Source of the DNA: Desulfobacterales bacterium
GTDB lineage: Bacteria > Desulfobacterota > Desulfobacteria > Desulfobacterales > JASFBJ01
NCBI GenBank assembly: GCA_030149585.1
Contig: JASFBJ010000009.1
Location: forward strand, 1-25,705
DNA: 25,705 bases
Direction of reading: 5' to 3'
The position numbers and the translations under genes are program-made. The notes under the pieces are model-generated. The model was not told the DNA's origin and searched no databases. It saw nothing but the letters and a program-made list of their open reading frames with translations. This document shows, in pieces, positions 14,246 to 23,193 of this stretch. Within the stretch, counting starts at the first letter, position 1, and every line of letters starts with the position of its first letter.

Positions 14246-15256
14246 TCACCAATTAACTTGAACAGTGCTGGAATTTTTGACTCTGGCGTATATTGTTTTA
14301 TTTGAATCAAGATTAACTACCCTGATCCTGTCGCCGACACGCCCCTTTTCTTTTATAATTCCCTGTGTTGAAATCATCAGGCCCTTTGATTGAGCAATTA
14401 TCAATACCAAATCACCTTTTTTCACTACAGCCGGTAAGGTGACAAAATTTTTTCTTAATACAGTCCCTGGTTTTAATTTTTTTTTAACTCTTTTACCAAT
14501 GACATCTGATAGTTGTGTAATAATATCAGCCGGTAGATTTGCAAGATCCTTTTTTTCAATAACAACATCCTTTTTTGAAATAATCTGGTTACGCCCCAGA
14601 GGCTTTTTGGCCAGAACAACATCTGTTAAAACTTCAATATAGGCCGTAGCCCATACTCTTTTGATTTTTATTTGATTAACACTTAAATCAACTGATACAG
14701 GCAAATTTCCCAGAAAATCATTTTGCGGAGGAATTGAAATAATAGTTGAGATACGACCACGAGGTACCTTTATACTCCGATCCACCCTAATCCTCTTTAT
14801 TCTTGCCTGGTTCTTATCCCAGGGCATATTCCTGGTTAAATATTTATGGATAACATTTCTGATCTGTTTTTTTGATATTTCCTGAAAACTTCTGACCACT
14901 TGAATATTTTTTTCAGCCTGTAAATCAATTCGCGTTAGATCAATTCTTGCCTGACGCAACTTAATCTTAATATAATCCCCGTCAAAAAAACGTGACTTTC
15001 CCGGTAATGGCGCGCGCCCAAGTTCGATCTGCTTTAAAGTTTGGATCATTTTTTTATCTTCACCGGAAATTTGAGAAATTTTCCCTAATAGAATAACTTT
15101 CTCATCAATATTAACTTTTTTATAGGTTTTTATTACCAGAGGAGGCGCCGCCATTAGATTGGCATTCCAGAAACAGATAAGTATAAAAAGCACTAAAAAT
15201 CGCTGCCTTCGAGTATTTCCATGTCTTGGTCTTTTAATAATTGAATAAAAACTCAT
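14246..15256 (-). CDS. flgA: Flagellar P-ring assembly chaperone FlgA
   Basis: A 336-residue protein with a basic N-terminus and hydrophobic signal segment (FLVLFILICFWNANLMAAPP), so periplasmic. FlgA helps assemble the P ring from FlgI. The C-terminal SAF/FlgA domain is recognisable: VVLAKKPLGRNQIISKKDVV, the pattern LKPGTVLRKNFVTLPAVVKK, then GDLVLIIAQ and VGDRIRVVNLDSNKTIYARV. It is longer than enterobacterial FlgA (about 220), as is common when an extra N-terminal region is present. It sits directly after flgG (gap nine bases) and ends six bases before flgH. The ribosome site is weak. Confidence 0.93.
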   Translation of the reverse strand: MSFYSIIKRPRHGNTRRQRFLVLFILICFWNANLMAAPPLVIKTYKKVNIDEKVILLGKISQISGEDKKMIQTLKQIELGRAPLPGKSRFFDGDYIKIKLRQARIDLTRIDLQAEKNIQVVRSFQEISKKQIRNVIHKYLTRNMPWDKNQARIKRIRVDRSIKVPRGRISTIISIPPQNDFLGNLPVSVDLSVNQIKIKRVWATAYIEVLTDVVLAKKPLGRNQIISKKDVVIEKKDLANLPADIITQLSDVIGKRVKKKLKPGTVLRKNFVTLPAVVKKGDLVLIIAQSKGLMISTQGIIKEKGRVGDRIRVVNLDSNKTIYARVKNSSTVQVNW

Positions 15257-15265
15257 AAAGGATAT

Positions 15266-16054
15266 TTACCGTTTTATATTATTGGCCAGTTGAAGCATCT
15301 CATCAGATGCCTGGATCGCCTTACTGTTTATTTCATAGGCTCTTTGAGCTGTAATCATATTTACCATTTCGTCAATAACACTGACATTAGACATTTCAAT
15401 ATAACCTTGTGCAATTGTTCCAAGACCATCTTCTCCAGGAGTACCTGTAATTACAGATCCGGATGCTGCGGTCGGCAAATAAAGATTACGCCCGATACTG
15501 TTAAGCCCGGCAGGATTAATAAAACTGGCAAGTGTAATATTGCCTATTTCAGTAGCCTCGGTTTCTCCTGCCTGCAGCACGGATACCGTGCCATCGGTTC
15601 CAATTGAGATTGAACGCGTATCAGAGGGTATTGTTAATTCAGGTTCAATCAAAAACCCATCTGAGGTAACCACCCTGCCCTCACTATCAAGCTTAAAAGA
15701 GCCTGCTCTTGAATAGGCGACCTCTCCGTTTGGCTGTAAAATCTGAAAAAATCCATCACCTTCAATTGCCATATCCAGTTGGTTTTGGGTTGCCTGAAAA
15801 TCTCCCTGCGTGAAAAGTTTTTGTGTGGCAACCGTTCTTACACCATGACCAAGCTGGATTCCGGTCGGCACCTTGGTTCCACTGGAAGAGGCAACTCCGG
15901 GGGCCCTGATACTTTCATATAAGAGATCCTGAAAATCAGCCCTGCTTCGCTTAAAACCGGAAGTATTAACATTTGCCAAATTATTGGCAATAACGTCAAT
16001 ATTTAAGGTTTGAGCCTGCATTCCAGTCGCCGCTGTCCATAAACTGCGTATCAT
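15266..16054 (-). CDS. flgG: Flagellar distal rod protein FlgG
   Basis: A 262-residue exported rod protein, the distal part of the drive shaft. The N-terminal motif NNLANVNTSGFKRSRADFQD, the conserved GHGVRTVATQKLFTQGDFQ segment and the C-terminal DEMVNMITAQRAYEINSKAI are all FlgG-specific, and the length is exactly typical. AAGGGGAA precedes the ATG. It follows flgF after a 23-base gap, and flgA begins nine bases after it. Confidence 0.97.
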   Translation of the reverse strand: MIRSLWTAATGMQAQTLNIDVIANNLANVNTSGFKRSRADFQDLLYESIRAPGVASSSGTKVPTGIQLGHGVRTVATQKLFTQGDFQATQNQLDMAIEGDGFFQILQPNGEVAYSRAGSFKLDSEGRVVTSDGFLIEPELTIPSDTRSISIGTDGTVSVLQAGETEATEIGNITLASFINPAGLNSIGRNLYLPTAASGSVITGTPGEDGLGTIAQGYIEMSNVSVIDEMVNMITAQRAYEINSKAIQASDEMLQLANNIKR

Positions 16055-16077
16055 TTCATTCCCCTTTATAAATTTGT

Positions 16078-16845
16078 TCAGGCAGGTCTGCCGACTTCAT
16101 TTATTGCTTTTCCATTTGCTTCATTTATGCTTGTAATGACCTTTTGGTATGATTCAAAAACCCTCATACTTTCGATTATTTCAGTCATGGCTTGAATTGC
16201 GTTTACATTGGAAAGTTCAAGAAATCCCTGTCTGATATCCACTGCTTCAGCGTTTTTACCTTTATCAAAATCATCATTGGCGGCAAAAAGAGTATCCCCA
16301 AGGCGAGTCAGTTTTTCAGGCTTTTCAAACCGGACGATTTTCAGAGTATCAATCAAGGCGCCATCCACACTTATATTCCCCTCATTATCAATATTTACGT
16401 TTTTACCACTTATTATGATCGTACCGCCTTTACCCATAACAGGCAGACCGGACGCGGTAGTTAAGATCCCATCTTGATCTAATTTAAAATTGCCATTGCG
16501 GGTGTATTTTAAACCATCTTGCGCTTTGATCGTAAAAAACCCTTCACTGCCAATAGACAGGTCAAGCTGATTTCCCGTTTGCTGCAACTGCCCATTTTTT
16601 AAATCAGTATAATAGCCAAATGGTGGCGTAAAGGGAGTTATTTTCTGCTTTCCACCTATTTCCGGACTATCTGTATTTTTTTTGGTTTCTTTTATTTCCT
16701 GATCTTTTTCATACATGTTGTGGAAAACAGTTTTACCTTGTTTAAAGCCGGCAGTATTAATATTGGCCAGGTTATTTGACAGCACTTCAAGTCTCATTTG
16801 TTGCAGTAAAGCCCCGGAGGCCGCCAAATAAATTGCTCCACTCAT
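16078..16845 (-). CDS. flgF: Flagellar proximal rod protein FlgF
   Basis: A 255-residue exported rod protein. It carries the common axial N-terminus (NNLANINTAGFKQGKTVFHN) and the C-terminal EIIESMRVFESYQKVI. It is less conserved than its neighbour FlgG, which agrees with FlgF in the flgF-flgG pair. GGAGAT lies before the ATG. It is the first gene of the flgF-flgG-flgA-flgH-flgI-flgJ run. A sigma-54-like element lies about 50 bases upstream in the 270-bp gap, which otherwise shows nothing recognisable. Confidence 0.94.
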   Translation of the reverse strand: MSGAIYLAASGALLQQMRLEVLSNNLANINTAGFKQGKTVFHNMYEKDQEIKETKKNTDSPEIGGKQKITPFTPPFGYYTDLKNGQLQQTGNQLDLSIGSEGFFTIKAQDGLKYTRNGNFKLDQDGILTTASGLPVMGKGGTIIISGKNVNIDNEGNISVDGALIDTLKIVRFEKPEKLTRLGDTLFAANDDFDKGKNAEAVDIRQGFLELSNVNAIQAMTEIIESMRVFESYQKVITSINEANGKAINEVGRPA

Positions 16846-16893
16846 TAATCTATCTCCAGTTTATTTTTATATGAACCAATAATAATAAGATAA

Positions 16894-16909
16894 AGCAATA
16901 TGCATACCG
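16894..16909 (-). promoter_or_regulatory. Sigma-54 (RpoN) promoter candidate for flgF operon
   Basis: The minus strand reads CGGTATG, 4 bases, TTGCT, with GG and GC ten bases apart as required for -24/-12 elements (consensus TGGCACG-N4-TTGCW). It lies about 50 bases before flgF. Flagellar rod operons are often sigma-54 dependent in polar flagellates. The activator, an NtrC-type protein, is not encoded in this window. Confidence 0.6.
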
Positions 16910-17115
16910 TATTTTTTTTAGCGATTAACATTGATTTTAATTTTCCCAATTTTTCAGATAAAGCCTTTATTCATGCTGCTTAAGGAATTTTGATATATGC
17001 TTTTTCTAAAAAAAGGCGCGTCATTTTTTTATTCTTTTTCAAAAACAGGCACATTGCTTATAGGTAAATATTTCCTGCTTAAAATTTTTTATCTTCTTTC
17101 CGTGACCCTTAATAA

Positions 17116-17670
17116 TCAGGCATAGATCTCTTCTTCTCGAATATTTTGATCAGGCATTCTAAACTTGATATAAAGATCAACCTCTGATTTCGGCAGGCCA
17201 AGACTCTGGGCTATTTCTTCCCTGTCCATACCGGAATTAATCAGCTTTGATATTTTATCGTATGGATTCTTACTCTTATGTTCCTTATTTTCAAGCGGAG
17301 TTATTTTTTCAACTTCCTGGGCTTTTCTTAAATAAGAGGGCAATTCATTAGCAAAATTATCGACTATCAAATTATCCGACAAACCAGCCGAACGCGGCAT
17401 CTGGTTGATAACTTTTGTCAAATCAAGATACTCTTGTTGAATATTTGCCATAACTGATTGAAAAAACTGATTTATTTTCTGCTGTAAGAGTTGAATCCTA
17501 ACTTCATCATCAAAGTTCTTCGTTGAATTAGGTAAGCTTTCAAAATCAGTTTTCTTTTTATTATTGCGAGACCTGCCGAAAAAATCTTTCATTAAAACGG
17601 CTCCCAAACAAAATAAAGGGAAAACAACTCCTGCTAGTGGAAGACACGTATCAATAATAACTGTTTCCAT
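17116..17670 (-). CDS. Membrane-anchored coiled-coil protein with C-terminal helix-turn-helix-like domain (SwrB/YlxL or DUF2802-like)
   Basis: A 184-residue protein with one N-terminal membrane segment (about 8-26, LPLAGVVFPLFCLGAVLM), a basic stretch, and a predicted coiled-coil middle. The conserved-looking C-terminal domain reads YDKISKLINSGMDREEIAQS then GLPKSEVDLYIKFR, a pattern like the DUF2802 and YlxL/DUF6115 families. The start at 17670 has a textbook GGAGG site; codons further upstream encode that site and are not part of the protein. It lies 47 bases after fliA. In Bacillus the gene directly downstream of sigD is swrB, with the same layout of membrane anchor, coil and small C-terminal domain. 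SwrB promotes flagellar basal-body and export-gate maturation. A similar function here is an inference from position and architecture, not proven homology. Confidence 0.7.
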   Translation of the reverse strand: METVIIDTCLPLAGVVFPLFCLGAVLMKDFFGRSRNNKKKTDFESLPNSTKNFDDEVRIQLLQQKINQFFQSVMANIQQEYLDLTKVINQMPRSAGLSDNLIVDNFANELPSYLRKAQEVEKITPLENKEHKSKNPYDKISKLINSGMDREEIAQSLGLPKSEVDLYIKFRMPDQNIREEEIYA

Positions 17671-17717
17671 TTCTTTTCCTCCTGAAATATTAGAAATTCT
17701 TTCTCTTCTTTTTTTTA

Positions 17718-18488
17718 TCAATCCAGAATATCATCTTCCAATAAACCTTCACGCCTTAAACACGAACGAAGACGAAGAATTGCCTGAGTGTGAATCTGGG
17801 ATACTCGGGATTCAGTAATCCCTAAAACTTCACCAATCTCTTTCATTGTTAATTCATCACCATAATACATTGATACTATATTTTTTTGCTTTTCCGGCAA
17901 TTCATCTATCTCTTCGGCCAGATTTTCCCTGATATCTTTAATGGCGGTCATGGACAAGGCGTCATCATATTTTTTATCAACCAGGCTGTGCATCAGACTG
18001 TCTTGCCGGTTTTGGTTTGTATAGCCGATGTCATCAAAACTTATAAATGAGATACCGGTTAATTTTTTTATCTGATAAAACTGCTCCATGTTAAGCTGCA
18101 TTTCTTTTGCAACTTCTTCTTCAGTTGGTTCTCGTTCCATCTGCTGTTCTAATTTCAAATATGCTTTTTCAAGGTTGCGAATTTTATTTCTGATTGTCCT
18201 GCCAAAATAATCTTTTGACCGTATTTCGCTCAGTACCGCGCCACGAATGCGAAATATCGCGTAAGTCAGAAATTTATTATCCCTTGTTGGATCAAATCGT
18301 TCAATAGCCTGCATTAATCCAATAACACCTACATGGATAAGATCTTCCGCATCAATAACTGCCGGTAAATTTCCGGCCAACCTGTTAACAATCCTTGATA
18401 CATACGGTAAATATTCAGCAACAATCTGATTTCTTAATAAATGATTGTTGGAATCTGTAGTTTTGGGGGTAGATGAGAGGTGTCTCAT
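17718..18488 (-). CDS. fliA: RNA polymerase sigma-28 factor FliA
   Basis: A 256-residue sigma factor for late flagellar and chemotaxis genes. Region 2 is seen as YLPYVSRIVNRLAGNLP and DLIHVGVIGLMQAIERFDP with the KFLTYAIFRIRGAVLSEIRS core. Region 3 follows (EREPTEEEVAKEM), and region 4 is ELTMKEIGEVLGITESRVSQ then IHTQAILRLR. Length and absence of region 1.1 fit FliA/SigD. GGAG lies about 8 bases before the ATG. It lies 66 bases after flhG. It would recognise the sigma-28 sites reported here and be inhibited by FlgM encoded at 11462-11794. Confidence 0.97.
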   Translation of the reverse strand: MRHLSSTPKTTDSNNHLLRNQIVAEYLPYVSRIVNRLAGNLPAVIDAEDLIHVGVIGLMQAIERFDPTRDNKFLTYAIFRIRGAVLSEIRSKDYFGRTIRNKIRNLEKAYLKLEQQMEREPTEEEVAKEMQLNMEQFYQIKKLTGISFISFDDIGYTNQNRQDSLMHSLVDKKYDDALSMTAIKDIRENLAEEIDELPEKQKNIVSMYYGDELTMKEIGEVLGITESRVSQIHTQAILRLRSCLRREGLLEDDILD

Positions 18489-18554
18489 TTAGATTCTCCG
18501 GTATTATTAAAACCAATACCACCCTTTTTGATTATTTTATTCCAAAAAAAATAA

Positions 18555-19481
18555 TTAAAAAGGAGCATCTGCAAATTTATTAACAAAATTTTCTGTAAAA
18601 AAACAGCTTTCACCATCTGCTATTATTCGTGATTCAAACCGAGACATTTTTTTGGCCAAAACCTTAAAGTCCTGGCTGGCAGGGCTTGCAGGTGCTAACT
18701 CACTAATAATTTTTTGTTTTTTAACACCGATTTTAACATTTTTATCACCTGCTACCTTTCCTAAATATTCTATTGAGATATTAAGAAATCTGTCAGCTAC
18801 TTTGCTGATCTGATTAAAAACTTCCCTGGCCTCTAGCTCATCAGCAACACAGTTAACCAGCAGTTTAAAATTTTTCTCATTATACTGCAAAGAGAGGACT
18901 TTCATAAGAGCGTAAGCATCAGTAATTGAGGTAGGTTCAGGTGTTACAACAACAACGATTTGTTGAGCGCTGACATTGAAATAGAGTACATTGGACGTAA
19001 TCCCGGCGGCTGTATCAATCAAAAGAAAATCATAATCTCCAATAATCGAGTCTATATTATTTATAATTTTCAGCTTTTGTTCGTTGTTTAAATTTGTAAG
19101 CTCTTGAATACCCGAAGCTGCAGGCAGTATTTTAATTCCCCCGGGTCCGTCAAGAATTATCTGTGAAACTTTTTTTTCACCACTAATTACATGGGATAAA
19201 TTATACCTTGGAGCCAGGCCAAGAAGTACATCCAGATTGCCCAGGCCGAAATCCGAGTCTAAAATCAAGACTTTTTTTCCTGATTTTCTTAGAGCATATC
19301 CCAGATTTGCAACAATATTGGTCTTGCCTACTCCACCTTTTCCGCTTGTAATAGCTATTATATGGGTTCTTCTTTTCATATGCTTTTTTACCGGTTTATG
19401 TTTATAAGAAGTTTTAAGTTTTTGATGTTTTGCAAAATTTATAATCCTGGCTGCTTTATTATTTAAATTCATCTTATCCAT
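18555..19481 (-). CDS. flhG: FlhG (FleN/YlxH), MinD-like ATPase controlling flagellar number
   Basis: A 308-residue MinD/ParA-type ATPase. The deviant Walker A motif SGKGGVGKTNIVANLGYAL lies near residue 46, the switch DSDFGLGNLDVLLGL follows it, and the Walker B-like region reads YDFLLIDTAAGI. The C-terminal part VVVVTPEPTSITDAYALMK is typical. FlhG works with the GTPase FlhF to set number and position of flagella. The start is uncertain: an in-frame GTG at 19499 and ATGs at 19481 and 19472 are all possible. The ATG at 19481 has GGAG upstream at a rather long 12-base spacing. It lies directly downstream of flhF, as in most polar flagellates. Confidence 0.94.
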   Translation of the reverse strand: MDKMNLNNKAARIINFAKHQKLKTSYKHKPVKKHMKRRTHIIAITSGKGGVGKTNIVANLGYALRKSGKKVLILDSDFGLGNLDVLLGLAPRYNLSHVISGEKKVSQIILDGPGGIKILPAASGIQELTNLNNEQKLKIINNIDSIIGDYDFLLIDTAAGITSNVLYFNVSAQQIVVVVTPEPTSITDAYALMKVLSLQYNEKNFKLLVNCVADELEAREVFNQISKVADRFLNISIEYLGKVAGDKNVKIGVKKQKIISELAPASPASQDFKVLAKKMSRFESRIIADGESCFFTENFVNKFADAPF

Positions 19482-19567
19482 TAGTGGTAATATCTCCACA
19501 TGATTAATTATTTTAAATATCCCTGATTCCCATATTTATGTGCGCTAAACCATATGGTATTCATTTT

Positions 19568-21007
19568 CTAATACCCTTTGGCCTGTCTATTTATATTCTG
19601 GTTTAAATAAGGTTGTTGTTTGGACTTTGGTTCACAGCACATACGACATGGCTCAAATTTTTGTTTCAGTGCTTCTTCCATATTTTTAAACACGATAACA
19701 TTATCCCAGTTAATTCTTTTCACTGATTTGCAGTTTCGTTTATGAAATATATCTGAATTTTTATTGGCAATATAATACTCTTTTGGAACATTTTGATGAT
19801 CTTCGGTAAATACATCAATAACCTTGCTGTTTTTCAACGGCTGATAATTATCTGGAAATATTTGAAAGAAAACCAGATCCAATAGTTTAACCAGGGTTAT
19901 CTGTTCAAGGCTTTCAGGAATTTTTTGTCCCTTTGAAATATAGGAAACAGGAACTCTTGTGGATAATAAAAGATTAAACAGGTTACCAAAGTCGGAGCTT
20001 TCATCGATTTTGGTGAATAGCAGCCTGTTAACAGCCACTGTTTTAAAATTTAAAAATGTGTTATGTAAATCTTGATTTTTTGTACCGGCACTTAATACCA
20101 GGTGTATTTCATCCGGCATTATAATTTCTATCTGTTGCAGCAGTTCAAACATTTGTTCGCTATTATTTGAACTGAATCCAGGTGTATCTATTAAAATTAC
20201 ATCTTTGGATCTGAACCTTTTCACAGCTTTTTTGATTTCAGCAGAGTTTGCAGTTGAAATTAAAGGGATACCACTGATTTGAGCATATGCTTCAAGTTGA
20301 CAAGAGCCACCCAGGCAGTTATTATTAAAAGATAGTATACCAACCTGCTTTTGATGAAAAATAGCCAGGTCGGCTGCCAGTTTAGCTATGGCGGTTGTCT
20401 TGCCGACCCCCGCAGGTCCCACAAGAGCAACTATTTTTTGAGTACCGTAGTCTATCTTTATAGATCCGGCCACCAATTTTTTTCCAGATAATACTTTTAG
20501 AAAATATGGTTTATATGAGTCTTTTCCGGTTATAATTTTATCACCTGCCAGACGTTCAACTTCGTCTATAAGTTCTACGGCATTCCTATGTTCAACCCCG
20601 TTTGACAATAGTTTATGCTTAATTATCATTAGCTCTTTTTTTGGATGGTGTTGAGGTTTCGTTTGTTTTTTCTTTGAAACAGGTGATCTTTTTCTGATTG
20701 AAGACAGTCTGTTATTAAAATCTTTTTTGGGTTGAAAATCAGCAGGCTCCTGCGTAATATTTGTCTCATAAATATTTTTTTCAACACAAGGTATTTTAAC
20801 ATCAAAAGATTTTGGTTTTTTAATGGTTATCTCTGTCTGATCAATAGCTGCTGTTATCTCTACCTCTTTTTTTTGAAATGGATTAAAAACACTTTTTTTG
20901 CCCTTTACCTCCCTGGCAGACAAAATCACGGCCTCAGGACCAAATTCATTTTTTACCATTTTTAAGGCTTCCGTCATATCATTTGCTTGAAATCTTTTAA
21001 TCTGCAT
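19568..21007 (-). CDS. flhF: FlhF, SRP-type GTPase for flagellar placement, with C-terminal Ada-like zinc-binding tail
   Basis: A 479-residue protein. The N-terminal B domain opens MQIKRFQANDMTEALKMVK. The NG domain has G1 GPAGVGKTT (about 197-205), the DTPG motif at 274-277 and TKID at 332-335. FlhF normally recruits the first flagellar components to the pole. Two points are unusual. First, the activation motif usually reading DTYR-x-GA (DNQRIGA in some relatives) is SFNNNCLGGS here, so the conserved aspartate and arginine are missing. Second, beyond the GTPase a tail at about 405-460 reads YYIANKNSDIFHKRNCKSV and ends FEPCRMCCEP. The potential ligands H422, C426, C454 and C457 are spaced almost as the four cysteines of the Ada metal-binding domain. 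The start overlaps the end of flhA by 11 bases. Identity as FlhF is firm; the tail assignment is by motif only. Confidence 0.95.
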   Translation of the reverse strand: MQIKRFQANDMTEALKMVKNEFGPEAVILSAREVKGKKSVFNPFQKKEVEITAAIDQTEITIKKPKSFDVKIPCVEKNIYETNITQEPADFQPKKDFNNRLSSIRKRSPVSKKKQTKPQHHPKKELMIIKHKLLSNGVEHRNAVELIDEVERLAGDKIITGKDSYKPYFLKVLSGKKLVAGSIKIDYGTQKIVALVGPAGVGKTTAIAKLAADLAIFHQKQVGILSFNNNCLGGSCQLEAYAQISGIPLISTANSAEIKKAVKRFRSKDVILIDTPGFSSNNSEQMFELLQQIEIIMPDEIHLVLSAGTKNQDLHNTFLNFKTVAVNRLLFTKIDESSDFGNLFNLLLSTRVPVSYISKGQKIPESLEQITLVKLLDLVFFQIFPDNYQPLKNSKVIDVFTEDHQNVPKEYYIANKNSDIFHKRNCKSVKRINWDNVIVFKNMEEALKQKFEPCRMCCEPKSKQQPYLNQNINRQAKGY

Positions 21008-23108
21008 CCGGCAACTCCACTACTCCTAATGATTGAATTTTGACTGTGCTTAAAATTTCATCATATGATAATACAACCAGATTTGGTATAAAACGATCTG
21101 CCAGTCTTTTAAAATGATACCTGATCTGAGCTGTACATAATACTATCGGCTGAAGGTTGAGTTCGGCAAATTTCTCAATTTTATTTGCTAAATCATTCAT
21201 AATCCTCTGAGCTATTATTGGTTCAATAGCCAAAAAACTTGCCTGATCAGTTGTCTGGATTGCTTCAGCTACCTTTTTTTCCACATTCTGATCCAAGGTA
21301 ATAACATTCAATTGATCATCTGAAGCTTGATACAGGCCTGTTATCCTTCTTGCCATGGCCTGGCGAGCATATTCCGATAAAATTTCAGTCTGCTTTGATA
21401 AAGGTGCCCAGTCAGCCAGGGTTTCCAATATAGTCAGCATATCTCTTATCGGTACTTGTTCCACCAGGAGGTTATGCAGCACTTTTACCAGTGAGCCCAG
21501 ACTCATTAAATTGGGGATCAGCTCTTCCACAACCTTTGGATGAGTTTCCTTCAAATAGTCCAACAGCTTTTGAACCTCTTGACGCCCAAGCAGTTCATGC
21601 GCGTGCCTTCTGATAATCTCTGAAAGATGAGTCGTCAGAACAGTTGGAAGATCTACCACTGTATAACCTTTGCTTATGGCATCTTCTCTGGCATCTTCCT
21701 TAATCCAAAAGGCTTCTATACCAAAAGTTGGTTCTTTGGTAAGAATACCGTCTATTGAGCCCATTACACTCCCGGAATTCATGGCCAGATAATGATTAAC
21801 CATTAAATCCCCACCGGCAACTTCAATCCCTTTAAGGAAGATATTATACTGAGATGGTTTTAACTGCATATTATCCTGTATATGAATCGAAGGTATAATA
21901 ATACCTATTTCCTGGGCAATCTGACTCCGAATTGCTTTGATTTTATCCAGCAATTCACCGTTTTGTTCCGCGTCAACCATGGGGATTAACCCATAACCGA
22001 TTTCCAGGGATAAAATATCTAAAGGAGGCAGGGGCCTAAAAAGATTATCCGCTGCAGTTTCCTGCTCTTTTTCTTCAATTAGTTCCAAAGATTCTTTTTC
22101 AGCCAGACCTTCTCTTTGTAACTGAAAAACAATAAAAGCAATAGAACCAGACACCATGGATAAAATGAAAAATGGAAGTGTGGGTAATCCAGGAATAATA
22201 GCAAAGATTAAAAGAATTGCCGATGCAGCTGCAATAGCCCTTGGCTGACTAAGAAGCTGTGAGCTGATCTCTTGGCCCAGGCTGCTGGTAGAGCCGGCAC
22301 GTGTCACAATAATACCGGCCGAGGTAGAGATAATCAATGCTGGTATTTGACTCACCAGGCCGTCCCCAACCGTTAATATCGTATAAGTCTGGGCTGCTTC
22401 GGCAAAACTCATTTTATTTTGTAAAACGCCAATTGCAAATCCAGCCACAATGTTGATAATTGTAATAATAATACCGGCAATCGCATCTCCCCTGACAAAT
22501 TTATTGGCGCCATCCATAGCCCCGTAATATTCTGACTCCTTGGATATCTGTTCTCTTCTCTCCCTGGCCTCTTTTTCATCTATCATCCCGGCATTTAAAT
22601 CAGCATCAATACTCATCTGCTTTCCAGGTAAAGAATCCAGGGTAAAGCGGGCTGCGACTTCGGCTATCCGGCCGGCTCCTTTTGTAATTACCATAAAATT
22701 TATTATAACCAGTATAATGAAAACAATGACTCCAACAAGATAATTACCGCCGACCACAAAGCTGCCAAAGGCTTTGATTACCTTGCCTGCTGCCATGGGT
22801 CCATCACTGCCGTTCAATAAAATAATTCTGGTGGAGGCAACATTTAAAGAAAGACGAAATAAAGTAGTCAAAAGTAATATTGCTGGAAAGGCCGATAATT
22901 CCAAAGGTTTTAAAATATACATACCAACCAGCAAAATAATTAAAGCAAGTGTGATATTCAAAGAGAGCAGGAGATCCAGAAATATAGTTGGAATAGGAAT
23001 TATCATTACCATTAATATACACATAACGGCAAATCCCATAAAAATATCTACATTTTCAATTATAAGGGAAAAATGCTTCAGATATTTATTCTCTTGAATT
23101 ATTTCCAT
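20997..23108 (-). CDS. flhA: Flagellar export gate protein FlhA
   Basis: A 703-residue inner-membrane protein of the flagellar type III export apparatus, driving substrate export and docking chaperone-substrate complexes. About eight membrane segments fill residues 20-320, with the family signature RLSLNVASTRIILLNG near 90-105. The cytoplasmic domain follows (about 345-703), including SVMGSIDGILTKEPTFGIEA, VVDLPTVLTTHLSEIIRRHA and a C-terminal VVLSYDEIL. Length is standard. The ribosome site (AGAAG) is weak. It is the first gene of the flhA-flhF-flhG-fliA block. flhB, usually upstream, is absent from this window; instead a 677-bp non-coding stretch follows. A sigma-54-like element lies about 90 bases before the start. 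Confidence 0.98.
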   Translation of the reverse strand: MEIIQENKYLKHFSLIIENVDIFMGFAVMCILMVMIIPIPTIFLDLLLSLNITLALIILLVGMYILKPLELSAFPAILLLTTLFRLSLNVASTRIILLNGSDGPMAAGKVIKAFGSFVVGGNYLVGVIVFIILVIINFMVITKGAGRIAEVAARFTLDSLPGKQMSIDADLNAGMIDEKEARERREQISKESEYYGAMDGANKFVRGDAIAGIIITIINIVAGFAIGVLQNKMSFAEAAQTYTILTVGDGLVSQIPALIISTSAGIIVTRAGSTSSLGQEISSQLLSQPRAIAAASAILLIFAIIPGLPTLPFFILSMVSGSIAFIVFQLQREGLAEKESLELIEEKEQETAADNLFRPLPPLDILSLEIGYGLIPMVDAEQNGELLDKIKAIRSQIAQEIGIIIPSIHIQDNMQLKPSQYNIFLKGIEVAGGDLMVNHYLAMNSGSVMGSIDGILTKEPTFGIEAFWIKEDAREDAISKGYTVVDLPTVLTTHLSEIIRRHAHELLGRQEVQKLLDYLKETHPKVVEELIPNLMSLGSLVKVLHNLLVEQVPIRDMLTILETLADWAPLSKQTEILSEYARQAMARRITGLYQASDDQLNVITLDQNVEKKVAEAIQTTDQASFLAIEPIIAQRIMNDLANKIEKFAELNLQPIVLCTAQIRYHFKRLADRFIPNLVVLSYDEILSTVKIQSLGVVELPDAD

Positions 23109-23193
23109 CTTCTTTTGATACCATTTGCCTTTGAATTATAATTTTCCTGAAAATATTTTAACATGCCAATTATTCAATACAATATATAGCATT

